DNA of 64,000 bases. Origin: Oegoconia quadripuncta (taxonomy: Eukaryota; Arthropoda; Insecta; Lepidoptera; Autostichidae). The first letter of the stretch is position 1. The number at the start of each line of letters is the position of its first letter. The position numbers were made by a program, and so were the translations under genes. The stretch is from positions 37,878,778-37,942,777 of the forward strand of contig OX438744.1 of NCBI GenBank assembly GCA_949316235.1, in the 5' to 3' direction. Shown here piece by piece: positions 24,301-36,300 of this stretch. Under the pieces are notes generated by a model. That model saw only the letters and a list, made by a program, of their open reading frames with translations. It searched no databases and had not been told where the DNA came from.

Positions 24301-27300
24301 AAAAGGGGATGAAAATTTTGTCATTTTTGCGCTACGACGCACCGTTTCGGAGATACATGCTAATTTTGTTTTAACATTGCAAGTCAACCTTTAATTTGTG
24401 TGTTTGATAAGTGTTTATTTTATTCGTTAGTTATTTCGAAATTAAGTACATAATATTGAAATTAACTTCAGGAAGTCCATTAATAAATTTTCTCATGTAG
24501 ATACTCGTATATGTTATTACTCTCATTTTATGCTTTATTTTGTTTATTAACATCCTTTATTTGTTTGTCTCAACGAGACACAGGATATGGCGGATGCTGG
24601 TGGGTCCGGTTCAGGCAGTGGCCAGCGACGCCTTCGGACGCCTGACCGAAGTATTACGCGTCAAGGACGCGACTCCCACCGCAGTCGCACGCGTAGTCGC
24701 AGCGCTCGTAGAGGACATGAACGTAGCCTGAGTCTCCGAGGGAAGGAGCTCGAGCTGGAGCGTGGAAGGGAGCGGCTACGAGCGTTAGAATGGGAGGTGT
24801 GCCAAGATCGGAAGAAGATTGCACCGAGCCGTAGGAATCATTCTCGCGGCCTTAATGAGAGTAGTAGTCGGAGTCGATCACGAAGTCGTCGACGCAGCAA
24901 CAGCGTCGATAAGCGGCATCGAGGGCGCAGTCGCGGTGTTACGTCAGGAGCCAACCGCAAGGGGGGCAGAGAGTATCACGAGCATCGGGGTACCAGCAGC
25001 CGACGCGAGGACGACGCACCGCGGACTAAAAGGTCACGTACTCCTTCCTTTTCCGCAAAAGACGTGTTAAATATAGTAAATTCAATAAAAACTGGTCTTG
25101 TGTCTCAGCCGTCGTCAGGTGGTACTCTTGTGGCAAAAAATATTGATCACAAAAATATCCTTCCAAATTTTGACCCATCAACAAAAAATCAGCGTATAGA
25201 TATATGGTTACGTAAAGTAAATGAGTGCGCTACTGTCTACGGCTGGGACGACAAGACCATTATACATTTTGCAATGCAGAAGCTCCAGGGTTTGGCCAAG
25301 GTTTGGTATGAAGGTTTAAACACAATTTTGTACACATGGCCAGAATGGCAACAAAAGTTAATGACTGCTTTCCCGTGCGAACATAACTACGGCCAAATCC
25401 TGGAGGATATGCTCAAAAGGAAGAGTAGGTTTGGCGAACCAATCGAGATTTATTATTATGAAAAACTGGCCCTACTGAATCAGTGCGATATCACAGGGAA
25501 GCGTGCCGTTGATTGTATAATCCATGGAATCTCGGATAGGACTATGAAATCAAGTGCTTTGGCACTACGTTGCACGCAATCTGAGCACCTACTTCAATTT
25601 CTAATTAGTAACAAGGAGGGTCAGCAGTCTGATCGCTTCTACGGTAGAAATAAAGGCGGTAGTGATAGCAATTTTAATACCCAAAATAGCTCGAAAGGCT
25701 ATCAAAGTAAACCAAGCCAATTACCAGGCTCTGTATACTGCTTCAACTGCAAGGAACGCGGTCACCCCTATCTACAGTGCCCAAAGCCATTGATTAGATG
25801 TACGAAGTGCAACAAAATTGGGCACAAGGTGGAAAACTGTAGGAGGCCTGAAAACCTAGGCAAGGATGAACCATCGAAAACGATGTGTATCACGGACTGC
25901 AGCACAAACTCAAAATATATTAAAGAGGTAAGAATAAACAATAATAATGTACCAGTGGAAGCATTTATAGATTTCGGTAGCGAGGTTACACTATAGTAGA
26001 CGCATTACGAACTGAGTCGTCGGGCCATAAACGTCAATAACGATAGGAATGTGCAACGCAATGCAGTTCGTTATCGATAAAGCTACCTGCGTACGCGCTG
26101 TCGATGAGTCACTGTGACCCTCATTAGCACTCTGACTCCTGATTGGTCGTTACGATGCGCCGTTAGGGTTGTTGTTTTGCTATAAATGTAATTAATGTAA
26201 TGAAATGTACACAGTCACCTTTGACACTTTCTTGTGCACAATGGAGAATTTATTTTCTAACGTGGGTTTGAATAAATTAAAAGGTGATATCAACGCTCTA
26301 GCTCGGACTGTAATTCATAATAGTCTGTGCCAGAATGGACTTTTTAAGAAAACTGGACATGCTCAGAAAAACAAATGATCAACGGCCACGATTTTATCTT
26401 GACGAGACATGGGTTAATCAAAACCACTCAAGAAAACGCATGTGGCTTGGAAACAATGATGAAGGTGGTTTCAAGAATCAGCCCGTAGGAAAGGGCCAGA
26501 GATTAATTGTTTGCCATGCCGGCTCTGGAAAGACTGGCTTTGTTCCGGAGGCAAAGTTAATCTTTAAAGCCGTTAAATCCAAGGACGCTGACTACCATAC
26601 TGAAATGGATGGTAACACATACACAGAATGGTTTTCTGATTTATTAAATGTGCTTGAAGAACCTTCTGTCATAGTCATCGATAACGCCAGCTACCATTCG
26701 ATGCAACTGGAACGGATACCCACATCGTCTACAAAAAAAAGTGACATTCAAGAATGGTTGACAAAGAAGAACATTTCTTTTTTGAATACAGATATAAAGG
26801 AAGAATTGTTAAGAAAAGTGAAAGCTAGTAACCCGAAGAAGATTTATGCCTTAGATCAGCTGGCAAACGAACGGGGTCATGAAGTGATAAGACTGCCACC
26901 ATATCATTGTCAATATAACCCCATCGAACTCATCTGGGCTCAAGTCAAAGGAGAAGTTGCTGCAAATAACCATACATTCAAGATTGCAGATGTTGAAATC
27001 CTTCTCCACAAGGCTATAGATAATGTTACGCAAGAAGATTGGGCCAAATGTGTGAAGCATGCCGAGGAGCTCCAGGACAAAGACTTACAGAAAGCCATTT
27101 TAAGAGACGAAGCCCCGCCACTGATAATAAATCTACAGGAAGATGACACAGATGATGAAGATTCGGATGAGGATGAATAATTAATAATCCCCTAGGGATA
27201 TTTTTTATTTATTAATTTATTGCAAAAAACGGCCCTTTTCAGGGCCACAACACGATCTACAGTGTTTCATTCGATCAACACGATCTATAATTATTGTATA

Positions 27301-30300
27301 CACGATAATTATTGTATCGATATGCACCTCGACCACTCTTACGCACATCACTATGCCGCTCTATTGTTATGGACGTATTTCTATAGGTGCGAGCGAGATA
27401 GACAGATAAAAATGATTTATGGCCCGACGACTCAGTTCGTAATGCGTCTACTATAGTTAAGCAGTCGCTAGTCACAAATTTAGGATTAACGTATGATCAA
27501 GTCCCGTCAAATATGAAAGGGTTCGGCAACGATACTGTTCAGTCTCTAGGGACACTACTGTTGGACATTGCAGTTGACGAAGTCGATGCCAGGGTCGTGT
27601 GCAGGGTTGTTAACGACAACCTTTTAGATAAACCAATCCTAATTGGTCAGTCGTATACAGAACAACCTCACATCATTGTTTACAAGGACTCTCAAAAGCT
27701 ACAGTTCCGTAAAATTTGCACAGAGATACCTGCACCCGAACCTGACGTCGATGATCATCGACTAGGAGAAGTGAGGTTGACTACTGACGTTGTGTTATAC
27801 GGGCCTGCATCAATTAGGGCTTGTATGGATACTGCCTTCAGCGGTTGCATAATGCTAAACAATAATATAGTCGGCAAACCGAATCAGGAGTTCGTGATGT
27901 CAGGTGGTGTTTATCATGTTCAAGGTGGACGGTTAGACATTTCTGTACTTCCGTGTACGCATCCTTGTCGATTGCAAAAGAATTCTATTATTAGCAGAGG
28001 AGAGAAGGTAGAGTTTATTAAAAGAATCATAATGCAGTCGCCAGGAATCACAGAATCGACAGAAACAGTATCTAATAATGATAGGGGTATAAAGGAGGAG
28101 GAGATACGGATAGGTGAATCGATATCAAAGGATGATAGACAACGACTTATAGGCATACTGAAAGCATACGCACATTGTTTTGCTTCAAACATGAAAGGTT
28201 TAGGTTGCACTGATATGACGGAAATGACAATCGAACTAAATAGCCAGCGTCCAGTTGTCTATCGTCCTTACCGATTATCTCACCACGAACGTGACAAGGT
28301 GCAATCCATGGTAGGCGAAATGATGGACGCTGGAATAGTGAGAGAATCGGTTTCAGAGTACGCTAGCCCGATAATTCTAGTGCGAAAGAAAGACGGAAGT
28401 TCTAGGATGTGTATTGATTACAGGATGCTAAATTCGGTGACGGTAAAGGAGAGGTACCCTATGCCGGTTATAGACGATGAAATAGCAAGGTTATCGGGAC
28501 AGGCTTGTTTTATAACACTTGACTTAGCTTCTGGGTATTATCAAGTGCCAATCTCTGAACGATGTAAATACCTAACAGCGTTTGTCACACCGGACGGCTT
28601 GTATGAATTCAATCGCATGCCCTTCGGTTTGGCAAATGCACCAGCTGTGTTTCAGCGAATGATAAATAAGGTGTTGGGCTCAGCTAGATTCACTAAAGCT
28701 ACTGCATACATGGATGACGTCTTGATTTTTGGTAAGGATCCTGCTGAGTGTATGAACAGACTCGTAGACGTTATGACGTTATTAGAACAGGCGAATCTGA
28801 CACTAAATTTGGCAAAATGTGATTTTTTACGCGACGATATTGACTATCTTGGCTATGAAATTAGCGTTGCAGGAGTACGCCCCGGTAATAAAAAGATCCA
28901 GTGTGTCTCTAACTTTCCACGACCAGAAAATGTTCACGGCGTCCGGCAGTTTCTTGGATTAGCGAGTTACTTTCGAAAATTTATTGCAAACTTTGCTCGC
29001 ATAGCTTCTCCATTGACGCAATTATTAAAAAAGGACGCAATATGGGGGTGGACCCAGAGACAAGAGGATGCGTTTCAAGTACTGAAAGCAAAATTAGTCG
29101 AGCGTCCAATACTGGCTATTTATGATCGCGACGCAGAGACGGAGTTACATACCGACGCCAGCAAAGACGGTGTCGGTGGCATGCTCTTACAGCGGTGCAA
29201 GCGTGATGGTACCTTTAAACCAGTAGCTTATTGTAGTAGGCGAACATCGCCAGAGGAAAGGTACTATCACTCTTACGAATTAGAGACGTTGGCAGTTATT
29301 CGCGCGTTGGAGAAGTTCAGGGTTTATTTGTTAGGCAAGGAGTTTAAAGTTGTGACAGATTGCAGCGCTTTACGTTCTACATTCATGAAGCGCGACCTTA
29401 TACCAAGAATAGCGAGGTGGTGGCTTCTACTACAGGAATTTAATTGTACCATTGAATATAGACCAGGAGTCAAAATGGCTCATGTTGACGCATTATCACG
29501 CAATCCTGCCTCTGATGACGGCGGTACAGGTTGTCTAGATCAGTGCCCGCAAGTTATGATGATTAGTAAGGAGGATTGGCTGCAAACCCTCCAATTAGGG
29601 GATTCTGAATTAGGTAGGATCAGACAAATTTTGGAGCATGATGTTGACTCGAAGGAACTCCAATACGTCAGAGATAATTATGTTGTACGAGACAACAATT
29701 TGTTTAGAAGCATTAATGGCGACAGGGAGCAAGTGCGATGGGTAGTTCCGAAGGGTGCGAGGTGGCAAATATGCAGGATGAACCACGATGAAATTGGACA
29801 TCTAGGGTTAGAAAAGACTTTAGAAAGAATAAAGAAAAATTATTGGTTTTCGAAAATGTCTCGCTTTGTGAAAAAGTACGTAGCGGCGTGTATTGATTGT
29901 GCATACGCCAAGAAAACAGCTAACTCGAATGAAGGATTGTTACACCCTATTAGTAAAGTCGAAATACCATTTCATACCCTGCATATGGACCACCTCGGGC
30001 CTTTCGTGAAATCGAAAAGGGGAAACTCTTACCTTTTGGTTGTGGTAGACGCATTCACTAAGTTTATCTTCATAAAACCAGTTCGCAATACAAATACAAA
30101 AAATGTTATACGCATTCTTGATGATATATTTTATACATTCAGGGTACCTGACCGTTTGATAAGTGACCGTGGTAGCTGTTTCACATCTAACATGTTCAAA
30201 AGATATTGCTATGACAAGGGTATAAAACACATTTTGAACGCTGTCGCAAGTCCCAAATCAAACGGCCAGGTTGAACGTTATAACCGAACCATTCTTAGTT

Positions 30301-33300
30301 CGTTAACAGCCCAAAACCTTAGACATGATGAGAAGGACTGGGATAATCAGTTAGGGAAAATACAGTGGGGATTAAACAACACTATCCAGAAAACGACTGG
30401 CAGAAGACCGGCCGAAGTCATGTTCGGTACTGTCATGAATAGTGAGATAAATCCTAGCTTGAACGAGATAGCAGATGAGACTCGGGAAGATGTTGATGTA
30501 TCAACAATCCGGAGTGAGGTGAAGGAGAAAATTGATGCAGAACAAATAAAACAAAAACAGCGTTATGATCAAAACAAGCGCCCGGCTCAAGTCTATAGCG
30601 AAGGTGATTTAGTGAAAATCACTAAAGTGGCCTATAAAAATGATGGCAAAAGCAAGAAACTTCTCCCATCCTATATAGGACCATTCCGGGTTGATAAGGT
30701 TTTAGGACAGGATAGGTATAAGATAGCATCAATACCTGGTTTCACTGGTCGTGTCAATAAGCGAACTACTACTGTAGCAGCAGACCGTATGCTGCCATGG
30801 GTACATATAGCTGCTTTGCAATTAAATGACGATGAATCGGATGCTAGTAAATGTAGCGACAATGAGGATGATAAAAATAATGAATGACATTAGCATAGGA
30901 ATGATAATTGAACTGACTATTACAGAATATGTTTGTCATTGTTTCAGACTGGACGCGAGAATTGACTGGTTCGCGTTCCGGTTAGAGCGGATAAGACTGG
31001 ACAGCGAGAATTGATTGGTTCGCTTGTCACAAAGATGATCGTCTAATCGCCACGGCCGCGAGAATTGATTGGTTCGCGGGCTATGGCCCTTATCAGGCTT
31101 GAGAATTGATTGGTTCATGACCTGATAGAGTAAGGCAATAGGTATAACTTTGGGTGAGAATTGATTGGTTCGCCAAAGTTATATAATTACGGTGAACTGA
31201 TTTCCAAGTCTAAATAAGCAGTAATGATTGTTTATCTCTTTGTATAACTTAAATTATTGAACTCTTGTAATAATATAAATATGTAGATTTGTACGTAGAT
31301 AAAATAGGTAAGCCCTAAAACTCTTAAATGTAAAACGGAATTTGTAGTTACTAGCAACTACTCACATAATTATTATAGAAATTCATACACAATTATTGTC
31401 TATCATGTTATTATTATACATACTCATCGTTAATTCGTAAGGATTGTCTTTATTGCAGGTCTAAAACGTAGAGTAGCATGTTTATATTAGTACCATGTAT
31501 GTTCTCGTATTTAATTTACTTTCTTTTATCGCTCTATTGTTAACTACCAACTAAAAGTCTATCGGCCTAGTGTAGGGTTCCACCTGGCACGTGTATGGGG
31601 ACATACACGTTGTCAGGACGGTCGAGTGTAGGGTTTTCCATATTTTACAAAATAAAAGTGGGTAGAAATTAGATTTGAGTACAGGCAACAGTATATTAGA
31701 GATGTGACACTTGGCCGATGGACATTAAGTGGCGTGCTGTGGTGCAGTTAAGTTGTGTAAAAGGAAAATATATAATTGGTGATCAGTGTTTGGGACTTTT
31801 ATTATAGTATATTATAAGTTCTAACTAATATAAATGCGAAAGTTTGGATGTTTGTTGCTCAATCACGTCGAAACGGATGAACAAATTTGGATGAAATTTG
31901 GTATACCTATAGGTAGAATTAAAATATACGATATTTTTTATCCCGATAAAGTGGGTGGTTACCGTGGGATACATAAATTAAACAGATCTTCGATAAAGTT
32001 ATTCCACACATGCGAAGCGATGGCGAAAAGCTAGTTTCTTTATATTTGGGAGTTTGAGTTACTCGAAACGATTACCCGATTTCGGATAAAGGTAGTGAAT
32101 GTGACAATAACGCTAACAAACTCGCAAACCTCCTAATTCTAAAAATCTAAATTTCAGCTATTAGACATTGTGTACCGCGAAGAGACACTACTCAACGTGA
32201 TGCGATCAGTGACACGCAACGGGCGGTCCATCCTTCTGACGGCCGTACTGGCGCTGGTGCTGGTCTACATGTTCTCCATCGTCGGCTACATGTTCTTCCG
32301 GGACCACTTTCTTGTCAACGTCGACACTTTAGACGGTGAGTGTCTGCCCTCTAATGATACGCTCCATCTTGGCATATCTAGTCCTTTTATTTTTAAGCGT
32401 ACGACCTGTTCGACCAAGGCTTATATGAAGAGTAGCGAGCGACAAAGTTTAGGAAGAATAGAAAACAATACAAATAATATGAAATAGTTTAGGTATATCA
32501 ATAGACAGACATATCTACTATCTGTCTGTGTGTACCTCACATTACATACTACTTAAGTTCACACACTACAACTACAGCGCTGGTCAAAATCTTTCACGAC
32601 AACGGGCATAGGGAGACAACAGCTACAGTTTTAATTCTAGTCATACTACGCGGTTTCCTTAAAATTTCCAACGGTGGTTGAGTGGTTTCATGGGCATGTT
32701 TCCACTCAGAGTCGTAACCAGTGTCGGTTTTCAGATGATCCGACCTTCGAAATGGACAAGTGCGACGAGGCTCACTCGAAGTACCTGCCGGAGGGTGTGA
32801 GGGGGGCGGGCGGGGAGCAGTGCACGCGCTCGCGCTTCGTGTCGGTGGGCGGGGACCTGCGCGAGCGCAGCTGCGACTCGCTCATCATGTGCATCGTCAC
32901 CACGCTCAACCAGGGCCTGCGCAACGGCGGCGGCATCGGCGACACGCTGCGGGCCCCCGCCAGCTCGGTCAGTGTACCATGGAACTAGATTCCATCTTTC
33001 CAAATTATTGGCGCAGGTTTTACTAACTGATGAGATGATAGATAGATAGATAAAGCATTTATTTACGCCACTGCGTTCACACAACTACACAATTTTTAAA
33101 TTACACGGAAATATGTAAATTTATGTATTTAAATGTCCGCCTGGCTAGCTACCACCATCTTATCTAAATCTGCCGCCAAGCAGCAATGCTAATAGCATTG
33201 TTGTGTTCCGGTTCTCAGAGATAAGATAGCCGGTCCCCCAAATGTGTTGGGGTTTTCGGTGTTCACTTCACTTAACATCAGGTGTGATTGAGGTCAAGTA

Positions 33301-36300
33301 CCAACACGTTGTGTGCCACTGTAGCACAAATGGGTTACAACTCAGTGTTGCACATCACTCAAAGAGCGAAACACTGGTTTTCAGTTACGACCCCTACAAG
33401 TACGAGTGCATAAAAGTACGCGCATGTTCCCGTCTGCGTGTACATTTGGTCAATTGTGAGATGAACCAACTGATCACAGGTCACTATTTAACCGATGACG
33501 ATGTTAATTAAATTTCATAATAGCCCCACACATACACATGTTCGACTTCTTTTTATTTACATTTAGTGTCTTCTAATTTGTTTTTTATCTATTGATTTTC
33601 TATTTTTAAGTCCGACCGTGGACATCTTTTACTAGTGTGTAAGAGAACAAATAATGCTGTAATGAATAATTAAGTTCCATATTTTAATTAGTTTCATGTT
33701 ATTATCTCTCTCTTCAATATAAGAGCTGTCTGTGGAGTCCCTTCCACACCCCTCTACATTCCATCTTTACTTTCATGTTTTAATTAGCTTTAAAATGAAA
33801 TAACAATAAATTAGATATTATTAATAACATCTCCGTGTTAACAAGGCGATCGTACCTAAATTTAATTCTTAAATTAACAAATATTAGAAAACAAAAGCAG
33901 GCGAAACCGTCAAAGCCGGCTTTTTTTATTCAGAAGTATTTTTTAACTTACCATTGACCTATAAGATGAACTTAAAATTTGGTGATAATGTTTATTTTTA
34001 CGTATATTTTACCAACATATACCAATAATTCTGAATTTTTCTTTTAAATACCCTCTATTTCTTATAACAAACCAACTTAATTTGCGGTCCAACTCGTAGC
34101 TTGCACAGACGGCTTATATTCTACATTTGTTAAGGAAGCATAAATGTGCGAAGTTCGACACGCACTTAGCGGGTTTTTTAAACGATGACCAAGTCTAATG
34201 AAAAATCATAATTTTCCTTCCATCACGCCCAAATAGGAGCCGCTGTTCGTAGCCCGCGTGGTGTACGACCTTCTGTTCTTCTTCGTGGTGATCATCATCG
34301 TGCTGAACCTCATTTTCGGCGTCATCATCGACACCTTCGCGGATCTGCGTAGCGAGAAACAACAGAAGGAGCTCATACTAAAGAACACCTGCTTCATTTG
34401 CGGTGAGTGATTTTGGAGCTCGAATGCGATGGTCATTCAGATATACTTTGAACTTCCTATAATCTTGAAGGCCGTGATTTTTTGCACATGGATAGATTAC
34501 CTGTCAGTGATAGAATAAAAATGTCTTCTAACAAATCGGTAGCTTGCTTTAGATATAGTATAGGTATTTAGTTATGAAACATAGACTATTAGATTAAAAT
34601 AACCACTGTGAATTTCATTGCGTCTGAGAATATACTAATACAACAGGGTGAATTTGAATCCATGTAATTCTCATTAAGTGGTGACGCCAGTCTTGATTTT
34701 GAACAGTTTTCTCTAAGGAACCATAGTCGAATTCGATCAAGAAATGTTCGATTAACCATACAAAGTAAACCATTCTGAAACCACCTTTAACATGGGAGTC
34801 CAAGAGTGAAGTCATCGGTAAACAGGAATTACACAAATTAAGTTTCACTCTGCATTTATGAAAAAGGCATCGAACCTTTTTGTATGAAGCCAAACATACC
34901 TAAAGTTGCAAGTACATTAAATATCGTATTTTGGTGTACAGATATAAAACCTATGCCAATCTACAGAATATATTATTTAAAACAACAATTACTCTGTGAC
35001 AAAATGTCGTAAATGATATACTTTGGGAGATATTTTAGTTCGAAGTTGTAAAATAAAACATTTTTTTTTTCTATTTGAAACCAATGCGTTTTATAAATAC
35101 GTCGTTGTCTTTGTCTTAATAGTAAAAGCCCTACTTTTCGAGATGTTTTATGTCAATAATTCTTAGAAGTTGCCCTGTTTGAATAACTAACTTTTTTTGC
35201 CTCCGGGTAGATAGGCAATCAAATAATAATTACCTTTCAGCATGTTAAAGTCGATGATTCTATACTAGCGCAGCATCATACACGAGAATGCGCGTGCATT
35301 CGCGAGAATATTTCAGATTGAAGACGTAAAATAAAACATTTTGTTCGAATAAAATGGTTATATTACCTTAATAAAATGTAAGAAAAAGTACCAAGCTAAG
35401 CACAAAAGGATCACAATTAATGAATCTATAATTACAAAAAGCTTGCTTATATATATAAGCAATATCCAGGTGGACGTCATCGCTAGGCATAAAAAGCTAT
35501 GCCACACATACGACATGGTAACAAATTGATACATAATAATGATATTACGAAAGAACAAAGTAGTTTGAAAAATAAAATAATGTAATAATAATAAAAGCTC
35601 ATCATTGGCCTCATTTTCAACGTCATGCCATGGCTGTAGGATAATAATTAATTTATATGTAGGTAGGTCCTTTAGAAAAAAAGTACATAGGAAGCCTTGT
35701 GTGGTCTTTTTATTGTTTTCTTTTAGATTTTTACATAAAATATCTTGTAAAGTAGGTCTGTTATAATTTACGTCAGTGAGTATTTATCTTTTGTAATAAT
35801 AACATTATACATAGCTGCTGTTTAAATAGAGAAAATAAATTGTTTTATTTTACAACTTCAAACTTAAATATCTCTGAAAGTATATAATTTACGACATTTT
35901 GTAAAGGAGTAGTTGTTGTTTTAAATTTTATTTTCTATAGATTGGCATAGGTTTCATATCTGTACACCAAAATACAATGTATCATGTACTTGCAACTTCA
36001 GGTATGTTCATGAGGTTTGATGCCTTTTCATCGAGCGCAAATATCACGACTCAAAAACCTGATTGTCGAAAATATAAAATAGCCATTGATTAATTTCTTT
36101 AGAAAATTGTTTTAGGAGATCTTAGCATCTTCTAGTTTTGCCGGTTCAATTGTTCGGTCCCTCATGTGATGTCTATAGTTGAAGTAAATTCGTTTTACAG
36201 GATTGAACAGGTCAGCCTTTGACAACAAGACGGTCTCATTCGAGGAACACATACAAAGCGAACACAACATGTGGCACTACCTGTACTTCATGGTCCTGGT

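Larger units (their letters stand above)
23532..31806 (+). mobile_element. Ty3/Gypsy LTR retrotransposon, complete, with a nested transposon
   Basis: Two 180-bp LTRs that appear identical bound the element, flanked by the 4-bp target duplication GTAT (23528-23531 and 31807-31810). Order: LTR, leader, gag with zinc knuckles and protease, reverse transcriptase, RNase H, integrase, 3' non-coding region with a hairpin array, LTR. No env is seen. The identical LTRs imply recent insertion. A 1,460-bp DNA transposon interrupts the protease region. The element lies in the largest Itpr intron in the sense orientation of the host gene. Confidence 0.95.

Noticed and set aside
27283..27325. Repeated ATAATTATTGTA words near the right end of the nested transposon
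   Set aside because: Short AT-rich direct repeat; no structure beyond what composition would give.
29940..30230. Minus-strand ORFs opposite the Gypsy pol
   Set aside because: Antisense shadows of the integrase frame, without motifs of their own.
35609..35632. CCTCATTTTCAACGTCAT resembles part of the Itpr S6 exon (CCTCATTTTCGGCGTCAT)
   Set aside because: The match is limited to about 18 bases inside the fold-back element, with no flanking similarity or splice sites; treated as chance.
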